From: Micractinium sp. NFX-FRZ
Taxonomy: Eukaryota; Chlorophyta; Trebouxiophyceae; Chlorellales; Chlorellaceae
Direction: 5' to 3'
NCBI GenBank assembly: GCA_029339195.1
Contig: JAPTJF010000102.1
Location: 1 to 64,000 of the forward strand
Length of the DNA: 64,000 bases
In this document: positions 1 to 11,600 of the stretch, piece by piece
How the letters are laid out: each line of letters starts with the position of its first letter
How positions within the stretch are numbered: position 1 is the stretch's first letter
Notes under the pieces: generated by a model
Database searches by the model: none
What the model was told of the DNA's origin: nothing
The model's input: only the letters and a program-made list of their open reading frames with translations
Position numbers and translations under genes: made by a program

Positions 1-793
1 ACACACCCAACACACCAAAGTGCATATATTATATTGGATGTGCAGGCAGGAACACAAGTTTCTCACCATCTAGGAAGGCAGTTGAGCTGCATTTGAAACC
101 AATCATGGCAAGCAGATACCGCTGCCAGCTGGCGGGCCAGCCCAGCGGTGTGCCAGGCTCAGCAAGCTGGCAAGTTGAGGTGGCAGGTGCTGCTTTGTAA
201 CTCCTAGTTTTGCAACCCCTTTGACTTTAGGTGGAGGGCGGTTTAGAAAAGATTTGAAGAGGCAGCTGGTATCTAGTGGTGCGCACCGCCCACCTAGCGG
301 TGGCAGCGGTGGGTACAGAGGGTGAGCGGGTGCCTTGTTCCACGCTGGTATGCTGACATCGCATATTCTGCTGAATTTCCCGGCATTTTGGCAACGTGAC
401 GGGATGTTGTGGGGGCGAAAGGTGCTGAGAGATCAACCACTTGGGTGGATTGGGCAATGTGGGTGCATTCTGCCGGGCGGGCATGAGCCAACGGCGCCCG
501 TGGCCGGTACCGGGTGCCAGGGTGGCATGCTGACGTGGCATGTCCTGCTGTGCTCCCAAGCACTGTGACAACATCAGGGTATGTTGCGGAGGTGTTGGGG
601 ACCATACTAGAGGGCAGGCCAGGGGGGCACAGATACCCGGCACTGATTCCCATACCATTACTCAGCCCGTACCAGTAGCCCGCAGTGCCCCCCAGTGCCA
701 TTCCAGTGCCATTCCAGTGTTTCTGGTGTTCGTAGTGATGTGTGACACAGCTGCTGTGCCACCCAATAAGCTGCACACCTCCCCCTGTGACAG
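1..793. other. Non-coding left edge
   Basis: No convincing gene is visible. Open frames here are short, overlap on both strands and lack splice structure. The stretch holds the diverged tandem repeat listed separately, and ends in a pyrimidine-rich tract with CAG at 791-793 that could be a splice acceptor for the exon that follows. Confidence 0.5.
341..602. repeat. Diverged tandem repeat, unit about 177 bp
   Basis: The segment from about 341 and the segment from about 518 share an order of landmarks (TATGCTGAC/CATGCTGAC, then CTGCTG, then GTGAC or similar, then ATGTTG followed by G-rich sequence) at a constant offset of about 177 bp. The minus-strand translations of both copies also look alike. 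The copies are strongly diverged, so the repeat is old. It could be a remnant of a satellite or a duplicated untranslated region. Confidence 0.45.
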
Positions 794-1084
794 GAGGTGG
801 CCGACCTGATCAGCGCCTGCCTGAGAGAGAACACCGCGGAGCTTCCCAAGGTGCAGCCTCTGCTAATTCAGCTCCGCCGCCCGATGGAGCGCTCTACGGC
901 TGGCAGCGCAGCAGTCGTGTGCCGGGCGGCGCAGCAGGCGTGTGCCGCCTGCAGCGCTGCCAGAGGCATTGCCACCAGATGGCGAGGCACAGGTATGCAC
1001 GTTGCTTTGTACTGTTGTTCCTTCTGTCATTCAAATCCTGGCATGTCCATTGCACCTGCCCGCCGCGGTTGCCAGTGGCTGTGA
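794..1084 (+). CDS. Possible terminal exon of a gene entering from the left
   Basis: A CAG acceptor preceded by pyrimidines (791-793) opens a frame starting with EVADLISACLRENTAELP and stopping at 1082-1084. The first 26 residues are amphipathic and protein-like; the rest is Ala/Cys/Arg-rich and may be read-through. A donor GTATGC at 990 would end the exon earlier. I do not recognise the family. Because no upstream exon is in the window, this could equally be a chance open frame in GC-rich DNA. Confidence 0.25.
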   Translation, partial: EVADLISACLRENTAELPKVQPLLIQLRRPMERSTAGSAAVVCRAAQQACAACSAARGIATRWRGTGMHVALYCCSFCHSNPGMSIAPARRGCQWL

Positions 1085-1591
1085 TTGAACATTCTCTCCC
1101 AACGGTGAGCTGTGCACACATGCTGGCACCAGCTGCCGTTTGAGAATATGAAGAGCCGAGACCGGTGCTATTGTATTGAAGAACGGGTGCGAGCGAGGAG
1201 GACATGTGTGCTTTGCCGGCATGCTGTGCTATGCTGCTGGAAGGACAGGTCACATTGCCCCGGTCGCTGTTGACCAAACCACTTGCACTCGTTGCCACAC
1301 GGTGGGGTTGCGCGTCATGTCCAGAATCGGGTGCCGCCCACTTTGGGGCGACTTGCGCGACGCATCTTGGCTGACGCGCTTGCTTCTGTTCCCACTGGTG
1401 CTCTACCAGTGGTTCTTCTACGACACTAGGTGCAGCCGCAGTGGGCCCGTGCTTGCCCTGACCAGCCGCCGCCACCGCCCACTGCCGCCGCCGCTGCTGC
1501 CTGCTGCTGCTGCCGCCCGCCGCCAACGCTGCCCAAACGAGCCTGGCACCCCTGAGCCGCAACTTGCAGGCCAAATGTAACTGACCACAAA
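1085..1591. other. Gene-free stretch upstream of the bestrophin gene
   Basis: Short overlapping open frames only. A CAG at 1567-1569 could be an acceptor for an extended first bestrophin exon (in frame through PNVTDHK to the ATG at 1592), in which case a targeting-peptide exon should lie in this stretch. I could not identify that exon. Confidence 0.4.
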
Positions 1592-4500
1592 ATGAAGCCG
1601 CACTTGTGGCGTGAGCTGCATTCGCCGTGGCGCTTCTTTCAGGTGAGCAAGCAGCTGCATGAAAGGGCTCCCAGGCAGGCCCTTCTTGTCAGGCCTCTGT
1701 TGTGCTGCAGCCTGTCCCGCTACGGCAGCACGTGCTCTGCTCCGAAGCCGCATCACCGTGGCTTCAAGCAGGGCTGGCTCCCGGAACGGCAGGCTTGCCA
1801 GCGTCTGCCGCGCTCAGCCCGCCATGGAGCAGCCGCCCCCAGCCTGCCGCTGCCTCCCTCCCTGGTGCAGTCCGTGTTCTGCTTCCTTGGCCCGCCCAAC
1901 CACTTGCTTTGGAACATCAGCGCGCCCCTGGCTGTTGTCATGGGCACCTCCGTGGGCATCTGGTGCTGGGTGAGGGCCCGCCCGCCCGCCTGCCCGCCTG
2001 CCCGCCCGCACGTGCGCCCCGCCTGCACGCCCCCCTGCCCCCCTGCCCCCCTGCCCCCCTGCCTGCCTGCCGCCCGCCTGCCTGCCTCTGCTGCCACCGC
2101 CTCCCCCTCCCCCCAACCTGGAGGAGCATCAACTCCCGCCTGAGCGTCCAAGCCCACCATGCACCTGCGTTGTGCACTTCCGCAGGACAAGTTTGGTGGC
2201 AGCGCCAGGCTGGACAGCCAGAACATCATCCGCCTGGGTGAGCAGTCCTTGCCCGTTTGAACAGCCAACAACCGCAGCCAATGTGATGGCCAAGGCCCTG
2301 CCCAGCCATGTTCCAGGATGCAGGGGGGGCACGGCGTGCCTCTTGCGATCCCGCTGGCGGGAGCAGGGAGGCGGCATGTAGGGAGGCACACAATTGTGTG
2401 TTGACCGTCGATGGCGGTCAGCGTGTGTGTTGGGGGCGCTATCCTGTGTTGTCGCGGGGGCTGAGAGCAGTGCTTTGGGGGACGCCACAGCAGCTTAAGC
2501 CAGCGGTCCAGTGGGGTGAGTGTTGTGTGGTCGCTGGGCTGGGCGGGGTCGGAAGGCAGGGATGGGCGGGGCACGGTGGGTGTGAGCCCCCTCCTCCTGC
2601 AGCCTGCCCTCATCCCCCCATTGCTAGCCCCTGCTCTGCTGCAGCCTTCCAGCTCACCTCTTTTGTGGTTTCCCTCCTGGTGGGTGAAGCATGCAGCACT
2701 GGGAGGGAGGACGGATGATGGTTGGGGTGTGGCTGGCAGGGCGGTGGCTTGCAGGCGAGCAGGGCAAGGGGACCTCAGGCAGGCAGGTGGGCGCTTCCCG
2801 CTGCCACCCAACCACAGCATGCTGAGCGCTCCTCCGAGCAACATGTCCTGGCTGCAGCTCAGCACGCGTATCAGCCGCGCCGTTGACCGCTGGAAGGAGG
2901 CACGCGCCTGCTTTGCTGTCCTGGGCAATTCAGTGGTGCAGCTGGCGCAGGTGGCTGCCACGCTGGGCGTCAGCTCTTGGATGCAGGTGGGCCACCCGTG
3001 CGCACGCTGCGCGCTGTGCCCTGCCGCTGCGCTGTGCCTCCGCTGCCCTGCTGCTGCGCTGTGCCCGCTGGCCCCTGTTGCAGCCACCCAACGTCATGCT
3101 CTATGCATACGGGCTCCCCTCCCTGCAGCATGCTGTCGTGCTGTGCCCGCTATCCTACTTGCGCCCTTGGCCTTGTGTTAAAGAGGCAGGCAGTGGCACG
3201 CTGCATGGCAGGCCAAGCTGCCGACACTGGCAGCTGCGCACACACATGCCTCGCTGTTGCCTCGCCCTGCGCCCCGCCCGTCCCCTACCGCCTCGGACCC
3301 CGCCTGCCTGAACCGCCAACTCCTCTCCCCCCCGCAGGGCGAGTTCGTGCGCTGGGGCGTCACCTGGCAGTACGCCCTGAAGCAGCGCGTGCTGGGCCTG
3401 CCGGAGCTGGAGGCGGCGGCAGCAGCGCTGCTGGAACCGGATGAGGCCCAAGCACTGGCTGCCTCCAAGAACCCGCTGCTGCTGTGCGACAGCCAGATGC
3501 GGGGGCTGGCGCAGAACCAGGCAAGCTGAGCACGCTGCGCGGCATCGGGCCAGGCTTGGGTGCATGTGCAGGCAGCGAGGCGGCGTCATGCCCAGCTGGC
3601 ATGCTGCCTGGATGCTTGCAGCGCACCTGTAGGCCTGCACTTGACGGGGGCGGGAGGCAGCGCCCGTCCACCCTGCCACGTGCCTGCGCCATCTGCGCAG
3701 ATGCTGTGCGGCCCGGCACGCCGCCCCCAGCATGCACGCATGCATCACAGCTGATCCGCCGGAGGCAGCCGCTGCGCTCTGCTCCCCCGCAGCCTGGCGC
3801 TCTAACCGACGTCATTGGCAGAGGCTGCGACGCCGTCGCCGCCTGCGTGGCCATCAGCGAGCAAGCGTTGCCTCAGGGCCTCAGCTACCTGTGCACAGGG
3901 TTCTTGCAGGCAAGCGGGGCGCTGCATTGCCTCCCCTGTTGCACTGCCTGTGGCCGGCAGGCAGGCAAGCTCGGTGCAGCTACTATGCGGGGTGACTGTA
4001 ACACACACACACACGGTGCAGCATTCATCGCGACTCGTGCGTGCTGGCCAAAGTACATGGGTGTCCTTCTCCCTCTCATGCTGCCTCGCCTCCACCTCCA
4101 CCTCAGCCCACTGCCGCTTGCCCCCCAAGCAGGTCTGGCTGATCCTGCTGCCCTTTGGCATGTGGGACAAGGAAAGCGGCCCCATCTCCCCGCTCGTTGC
4201 ATCCTTCTTCATGGCAACCCTCATGCTCAGGTGAGAGCCACTCCTGCAACTCCCATTGCCAATCAATCGAAGCAATCAATCAATGCCATTGCGATTGCCA
4301 GATGGCCTTGCTTGTTGCAGGGCGCGCTGCCACACCACGCAGCTGCAGCCCAGCTGGTTCAGCCCCTGCAACCCCTGAGCAGCAGCACTGTGCCCCTGCT
4401 GTGCCGCATTCAGCCCCTGCAACCCCTGAGCAGCAGCACTGTGCCCCTGCTGTGCCGCATTCAGCCATTGCAACCCCTGAGCAGCAGCACTGTGCTCCTG

Positions 4501-4903
4501 CTGTGCCCTGCTGTGCTGTGCAGCGCTGACGAGGTGGCGACGCAGCTGGAGAACCCCTGGCGCCTGCTGCCGCTCGGGGAGATGGTGGAGGGGACGCAGC
4601 GGGATGCGCAGCGGTGCGCTCAAGGCGGGAGGGAGAGGCGGAGGCTGTTCGTGTTGGTGCCACGTGGGGTGATTGCATGCAGCGCAGCACGGCGCAGAGC
4701 AGGGAACCACAGCATGCCCAGCGTGCCGTGCAGCTGGCAGCCCTTGGCACGGTGCGATGCATCACGTTGCCCCTGCGTGCTGCGCTATGCATGTCTGCAG
4801 CGCGGGCCAGGATGCGGAACTGCTGAGGGATCTACGACAGCGGCGCAAGCAGGACGCTGCGCAGGGCGTCAAGCCGCACAGCGCGGTCAGCTGCCTACCC
4901 TAA
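1592..4903 (+). CDS. Bestrophin-family (UPF0187) anion channel
   Basis: Exons: 1592-1642, 1871-1969, 2186-2237, 2645-2679, 2858-2986, 3338-3520, 3793-3909, 4133-4230, 4524-4613, 4801-4903 (318 aa from the ATG chosen). Family signatures in order: N-terminal LHSPWRFFQ; first membrane segment around APLAVVMGTSVGIWCW; AFQLTSFVVSLL followed by RISRAVDRWKEAR, matching the family's conserved helix with R..NAY.RW; VWLILLPFGMWD membrane segment; and DEVATQLENPWRLLPL, matching the E-x-P-F-x-x-L-P-L gating/C-terminal motif. Bestrophins are pentameric Cl-/HCO3- channels; algal members in the thylakoid feed bicarbonate to the CO2-concentrating mechanism, but no transit peptide is visible because the true first exon is uncertain. 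Two introns (donors at 3521 and 3910) start with GC. Family assignment is firm, substrate and membrane are inference. Confidence 0.82.
4358..4507 (+). repeat. 51-bp minisatellite, three copies, in a bestrophin intron
   Basis: Three head-to-tail copies start at 4358, 4409 and 4460, exactly 51 bp apart, nearly identical in the first two and slightly diverged in the third. Each contains CTGAGCAGCAGCACTGTG and ends in a pyrimidine-rich CTGCTGTGC stretch resembling the real acceptor tract of the exon that starts at 4524. The array lies directly before that acceptor. Confidence 0.9.
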
Positions 4904-5606
4904 CTGGTTGCAGTTCGCGGCTGCAGGGTGCGCCCCCCCGGTCAGCTGCCCGTGCCTGTCTGGCCGGCGTCACTCGCTGCTGCTTGCCCGGGCGGCATCA
5001 GCTTGCTTTCTACCCCTCTCTGCACCCTATTTACCTCTGTGACACCATGCATCGTAATCCTCGATGCCCACATGCTATTCATACATGTATTGACGTTCTT
5101 TTGCCAGCAGCACCCCACACCAACACATTGACGTTTATTATGCAGCAGCACCCCACACCAAACGACGCTGCTCCTCCCCTGCATGCATGCCTTGTTCCAC
5201 CGGACATGACACAGTGCAAGACAGATGCATGCCTCTTGGCCATTACATGTGACAACGAAATGAAGGCAGTGCGTCACGAATACTTGCAGAATTGGAAGGG
5301 CAGCAGGGAGCCTCAGCCTGCCGCTTCCACTTTGTAGAAATGCCTGGGATCGGCACCGCGCGTAGAAATGTCTTGACTCGTCACAAGCATGGGCATCGCC
5401 CTCCGGTCTCTGGCGCTTATTTGCAAGCGTGTGAATGGGGCGAGCTGCACTGCAGTGCTTCGACGCGGGCGGTGGCGGCCCCCATCTCACACAAGTGCCT
5501 GGCATCCCGCCGCTTGCTTGCCGCTTCACGCAGCGAGCTACTGGCCTCCTCTGCAGCCTCCCCAACGGACCAGTTGGCGAGGTGCTGCTGGGGTGCCTCC
5601 TGGGCT
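4904..5606. other. Intergenic region between convergent genes
   Basis: Holds the 3' flanks of the bestrophin (+) and oxidoreductase (-) genes. A TTACA at 5245-5249 reads TGTAA on the minus strand, a possible poly(A) signal for the oxidoreductase 358 bp past its stop. No gene seen. Confidence 0.5.
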
Positions 5607-8472
5607 TCATGTCCAGCTCAGCGCCACCTCCCGGCACCCCTCCCGCGCCGACTGTTCCACGGCAAACAGCACGCGCTGGGTCAGCTCCGTGGCACGCGGC
5701 CAGAAGGGGTCTGGCTGCCCTCCTGCTTGGGTGCGGCGCACCAGGCCGCAAAATGTCTCCCACATGAGCGACTCCTGCAGAGAGGGCCGGGGCACACACA
5801 CACACAGGTTGACGACAGGTTGACGACAGGAAACCGATCCGAGGCGAGCATAGAATTGCTTGTGCCATCCATCCCGCCCTGCCTGAGGAAGGCGACGCGC
5901 GCCACCCCAGGCCGGTGTGTTTGTAGGGGCACAGATGTGTGGCGTTGGCGGCAGGGATTCCGATCAATGGTGTCTCTCCAGAAGGCGCGGACTCCCTCCC
6001 GCTAACACCCCACATCTGCGCCCCTCCAGACAGCCCTGCAGCCCGCAACCCACCCCCATGCAACCGCCCCGTCCAGCACACCTGCGGCTTCTGCAGGTGC
6101 ACCACCACCTCATCCCTCTCGGTGGCATCCCAGGTCTCATCCGCCTCCAGCCGGTGGTGGTGAGTCAGCGTGAAGGCGCAGCGCCGCTCGGCGCGCGGCA
6201 CCACAAAGTCGCAGAGCTGCAGCGTGCCCAGCGTGCCGTGCACGGTGACCTGCTGAGTCAGCGCGGAGTCAAAGCCTGGAGGGGCGGAAGGAGGGGGCGG
6301 GGGGCAGGGGGGCGTTGGGGCAGGGGGATGGGGCATTTGGGGGCGCAGCGCGAAGGCAAGGGTAAAGCGGCACCCGGGCAGCAGCTGGCAAGGTGTGCAT
6401 TGAGGGGGCGCCGTGTGGGCCGTGCCTGCCAATGGCACCATGAGAGGGCACGCCACCAGAGGGCACGCATCTCAATGGCGTGGCCTCCAAATGAAGCCGC
6501 CCGCCTGCCCGCCCGCCAGCCTGACCCCAGCTACCCTCCCACCCCTCTTTGGCTCACCGCACTCAAAGTGCCCGCGGCGGCCGCCGGGGAAGAGCACTGT
6601 GGCGCCCATGTGCAGGGGCACTCCCTCGCCGTTGTACACCGCGCCCGCGTGCGCTGTCACAGACAGGGGCGGCGCCCAGTCAAAGGCCCACAGCATGGCG
6701 CGCACGCAGTACCACCCCACTGCATGGCGGGAGGGGCGGCCGGGAGGGTGGCGGGTGTTCAACAAGGGAACTGCCGGAGAGGTGCAGGCGGCACGGCGCG
6801 GCACGGCACGGCATTCTGGACAGTTCCTCCTGCAGTGTGATCCTCGCCGCCCTCAGCTGACCCACGCTCAGCTGCCAGCCTGCACGTGCACCCCGCCTCC
6901 CACACAGCACCGCCGTCCCATGCAGCGTACCGTCGCCCAGGCTTCCCTGGGGGTCCAGCCCACGCTGCACCCGCACATCACGCGTCAGGAACTCCGGCCC
7001 AGCTGCAAGGCGGGCGGATGTGGGGAGGGGAGGCGGTGACGGGACGCGCCGAGGTGGATGGAGGCAGGGCCAGGCAGCCGGGCAGCACGGCTGCCTGTGC
7101 CAGGTGGCGTCGCGTCAGCCATGGGGCTGCGTGTGTCTCATGGGGCAGCACAACATGCACAGCACAGCATGCCACAGCACAGCATGACGTCCATCCATCA
7201 GCTCCCCGGCGGCAAGCACCACGAAGCACAGCACAGCACAGCATGCCGCAGCACAGCGCAGGGCACTAACCAAAGAAGCAGAAGGTGGCGGTGACATCCT
7301 TGAGCTCTCCCATGGTTTCTTTGTCATGCAGCGCCGCCGCCATGCGCTCGGCACGCGGGTTGTGGGACCACCTGCGGCCCGCGGGGCGGGCGGGACGGGA
7401 GTGCAGGGGAAATTTTTACCACAGCAGTGAACCGGTGCCCCCATGCGCCGCTCCAAGCCGCGACTTCGCGCCGCTGAAACTGAAGGGAACAATACAATTC
7501 CAAGTGCCATTCCAGAGCGTTCGGTGGTGGCAGAGCCGAGAGAGTCCTCCCACACGGTCAGGCCGACCGTCCACTGCACACACATTACAGTTTCCCATAC
7601 CTGCAAACACCAAAACGCCTGCCCCTCAACTGCCCTCCGCCGCGCAGCCCAGCCCAGCCCTCGCTCCCCACGCACATGGTTCCGTCCATCAGCTGCACGC
7701 CAGCTTCCCGGCACGCCTCCAGCATGGCGTCCAGCTCAGCATTGCTGATCGCCACCGGCTTCTCCAGCAGGATGTGCTTGCCCGCCGCTGCCGCTGCCCG
7801 CACCCAGGGCAGGTGCAGGGCGGAGGGCAGCGTGATGTATACTGCCTCCACGCGGGCGTCTGCTAGAAGCTCCTCATACGAGCCATAAGCTGTGGCGCTG
7901 CCTGACAGGCCCCAGCGCTCGAGCAGCGCCGCAGAGCGCGCAACGTCCCGGCTGCCCACCGCCACGACTGCACGCGGAGGGGGAAGGGGGTTTGGTCCCC
8001 AGGGGTGGAGGTGGGACGGAAAACAGGGTGGAGATGGGGGATGAGCCCGACGTGATGAGCAGGCGGGTGGCCACAGGGCATGATTGGAGCTAGCCAGCGG
8101 AAGCAGCGGCAGGACAGTGGCTCGGAGGCTCGAGCGGCAACCCCGTGCCCGTTTTACTCGGTTCTATTCATGGCCATATCACAGAGATTGCCCTGGCGTT
8201 GATGGAGTTACCTTCTGCATTGTCACTGAGGCTGATGGCCCGGATGTTCTTGTTGGCAATGTTCTGCACGGCAGCGAGCGCGCCAGATGGCGACGGGGGT
8301 TTGGATGGCGGCACCGCCGCCCTTGCAGCGGCAGACCTCACCGGGCCAAGCTAGTCGGCTGGCGCGGCGCCCTTCACCTATCATTGACTGGCTCCCAAAA
8401 TCTTTTGCGCGTGCACCGACTCACCGCAGCCCCAAGCACCCCTACACCGACACGGGCATTCGGCGACGCCAT
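5607..8472 (-). CDS. Gfo/Idh/MocA-family NAD(P)-dependent oxidoreductase
   Basis: Eight exons (minus strand, 5' to 3'): 8472-8425, 8263-8212, 7967-7676, 7371-7271, 7002-6931, 6719-6558, 6275-6082, 5774-5607; 346 aa, the usual length. The N-terminus MASPNARVGVGVLGAANIA is a Rossmann fold with the nucleotide-binding glycines; it continues to AVGSRD, then LLEKPVA with the EKP motif whose Lys is the conserved active-site residue, then DGTMWSHNPR, GDVGWYCVRAML and a beta-sheet C-terminal domain. These features match the plant/algal branch related to dimeric dihydrodiol and glucose-fructose dehydrogenases. The substrate cannot be read from sequence; no signal peptide is seen, so a cytosolic enzyme is likely. 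Start chosen because the ATG immediately precedes the Rossmann strand. It starts only 185 bp behind the IFT70 stop. Confidence 0.88.
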
Positions 8473-8489
8473 CTGTGCTGCTCGCAACT

Positions 8490-8494
8490 TTACA
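8490..8494 (-). terminator. Likely poly(A) signal (TGTAA) of IFT70
   Basis: TTACA on the plus strand, that is TGTAA on the minus strand, 164 bp past the IFT70 stop codon and 18 bp upstream of the oxidoreductase ATG. TGTAA is the standard green-algal signal; assignment is by position. Confidence 0.45.
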
Positions 8495-8657
8495 AGCTGC
8501 TGCTGAAAGCAATAGTGCGATCAGAGCGTAACAAACGGCGAATCAAGCAGCCCTCATCCTCTGATTGACGGCGGCGCCATGCGACCGCGCCCACCGCCCT
8601 GCTGGCGGGATGTGAGCTCGCCCTGGCATCAAGCAGCACATCAAGCACCCCGCCTCA

Positions 8658-11600
8658 CTACTCGCTCATCTTGAGCAGCATGCTGCGCAGGCTGCGTGCC
8701 TGCCAGCAGATGGTCTGAGCCTGCCGCGGCGCCTGCTCGCCGGCTCCGCTGCCACTGCCGGCCCCGCCGCCCACCAAAGTCGCGACGGCCACAGCCGGCA
8801 GCCTGCGCCCTGCTGCCTCCACATCCTCCAGGAAAGACAGCATGTCTGCCACCAGCGCGTCCTTCAGCACCAGCATGTTCTTGGCCACCTGGTCCAGCAT
8901 GGCCAGCAGGCACAGCATGGCGCCGTGCCAGCGTGGCGCGTCCAGGTGGGCGCTCAGCGGCTCCAGCGAGCGCATCACACGCGTGATGCCGAACTCAAAG
9001 TTGCCTGCACACCATCAAGAGCACAGCCAGCAGGCGACTTTCAGGTCAATTTCAAGGGGAAAACGCACTGCAGCATTGCATGCAACCGGCCTTCCAGTCG
9101 GCCATTCCACGCCATTGCATTGTAAGCTGACCTGCCCCCTGCACCCTTGGCTTGTCCTGCCACCCTCCTGCCGCACCCACCTTTGGCGCAGTAGAGCGTG
9201 CCGATTGCCAGGTTGGTGAGCGACAGGTGGGGCGGCACCGGCGCTGCCTGGCCGCCCCCCGCTGCCTCCCCATCTTCCTGCCCCTCTGCTGACGTGGCCG
9301 CTGCCACCTCATCCTCCAGCTTGCGCAGCAGCTCCTCTGCCACCTCATTTAGGCTGCCCACCACGTGGCACACACACAGGTTGGCCAGCGCGGAGGGCGG
9401 CACGTCCAGCAGGCTACCGCCGGCGCCTCCGCCGGCGCCGCCAGCATAGGGGCGCGCAAAGTGCTGCACCAGCGACTCGTACAGCTCGGCTGCCTCGCTC
9501 AGCTGGCCGCCCTCCTGGGCCACCATGGTGTGCGCCAGGTTGAGGCGCCACACCGGGTGGTCGCTGCAGAACTCTGCCGACTGCTGCAGCACCTCCTGCG
9601 CCCGCCCAAACGCGCCCGCCTCCCAGTGCAGGTGCGCCAGGCTCATCAGCACTGCAGCGGCACAGCATGCAAGGCGGGCAAGGCGTGGGTGTGCAGACAG
9701 TTGGTTAGCACTAAGCCGTGAGAAAGCATCAGGGACAACTGGGTGCACAAGCACGCTGCCGCGTCGTGTAGCTAGGGAGCCGGCCAGGCATTCAGCTATA
9801 TGGCCAGACTTGCACCACCGTGCCGCTGCCCAGGCGCCGACTTCCGCTCAACCCACCTCCTGCATGTACTCCTCATCAACCAACCCCACTGGTCACAATG
9901 GCAACAGCGCACCCAGCTGCGTGCCACGACAATGTGCCACCCACCCGCACCTGGGATGTAATCCTCCAGGGCTGCCTCATACGCCTCCAGCCCTGCCGCC
10001 GCTGCCGCATGGTCGCCCGCCCAGCGCGCATCCTGCACCGCCTTCACCCGCTTGCGCAGCCCCTCGATGTGTGTGCCCGCCAGGGCATCTAGCTTGGCAG
10101 CTGCGGCAGCTGGGCCCTCCCGCATGCGTGCCAGGCATGCCTCGTACAGCGGCAGCAGCCCAGGTGGTACACTCGCTGATACCAGGGCCGAGAAGCCGCC
10201 CAACAGCTGCTCCGCCACAGCCGCACGCGCCTCATCGCTGCCCAGGCTGCCTGCACAGGTCAGGCTGCCCACGGCGCCACCAGCACCGCTGCTGCTGCTG
10301 GTGCCGCCCAGCGGCCGGCAGCACAGCGACAGCAGGTTGCCAGCCAGCTCTGGGGGGAAGGGCGGGTGCGCCAGCAGGTGCAGCAGCTTAGCCAGCGCGG
10401 CCTGCTGCCCGCGGGCCGCATGGGCGCCTGCTGGCGCCGAGGCCAGCACCACCAGGGCCTGGTTGTGCAGGGTCACTGGGTCCAGCTCGTGCTCCTGCCG
10501 GGGCGGCATGTCGCTCAGCGCCGCAGACGCTCCTGCGGGGGGCAAGGGCCGGGGGCGGGAGCGAGCGTCATAACAAGACTTGGAGCGTGTGGGTGCAGGA
10601 CTGGGCCACGCCTTGACCACCAGAATGGGCGGGGCGACAAGGCGCCAGACGGCTGACGGGAGCAACCACGCGCACGCAGACAGTGAGTTCATGCATGTCT
10701 GCACCCATGTGACGACATCCCAAGGGCCCCCCGCCCACTGCGCCCCGCACCCGGCACGTTGCCCAGGCGCAGCTCCACCGCCGCCCGCAGGTTGAACGCC
10801 TCCACCAGCGCAGTCTGCTTCAGCTTGGCGCTGTTGCCCACGCTGCGGGCCTGCACGCCACAAGAGTGCACATGCAGGGCAGCGGTGTGAGTGGCAAGCA
10901 TTCAGGCCTGGGCACAGGCTGCCAGCGAAGGGGAGGACAGCCAGACGAGGTGCAGCTGGCGATAGGCATGCCCAGGTGGCAGCAGCTGGGAAACGCTGAG
11001 AGCTGAAAGTCACTGCTAGCTGCACCGGCACGAGCCACGCGGCTGGCTGGCTGCCCACACTCAGTGCTGCTGCTGTGTGGCACTCAGGATCCATGCACCG
11101 CAACTCCCCTCCCCAAGGAGCGTGCCCCACCTGCAGCCCCACCCACCACCACGCTGCCCGCCCCGCCCACCTCCATGCCCTGCGTCTGCGTGCCGATGCC
11201 CAGCTCCGGGTGCCGCTGCACCCCTGCCTCCACAATATCCGCCAGGCTGGCCATGGCACCCGCATAGTCGCGCTGCTGGTACTGGCAGGCAGCCACAGAA
11301 TAGGCCAGCTCCGGTGAGTACCCCACCATCTGGCCCGCCTCTGCAAACTGCGCCTGCGCCGCCGCGTACTGCCCCTCCTTGTACAGCAGGCATCCCGCGG
11401 CGGCGTTGGCGGCGGCGCTGCCGGGGGGCAGCGCATCCAGCGCCACGCGGCAGCCCCGCAGGTCGCCCGCCTCGAATTTGATGGCGGCCTGCAGCTGGCG
11501 CACCGCCTGCAGGGAGGGGGCGGGAGCAGGGGGGCACCGCATGAGCCTGGTTGAGGGCGTGGGTGCGTATGTAGACTCATGAAGCACCACCCACGAGCAG

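Noticed and set aside
1753..3087. 444-codon frame on the minus strand
   Set aside because: Antisense to bestrophin exons, Pro/Arg-rich, no family resemblance.
3484..5337. 617-codon open frame on the plus strand
   Set aside because: It runs through bestrophin exons in the wrong frame and through introns, is low complexity, and exists because stops are rare in GC-rich DNA.
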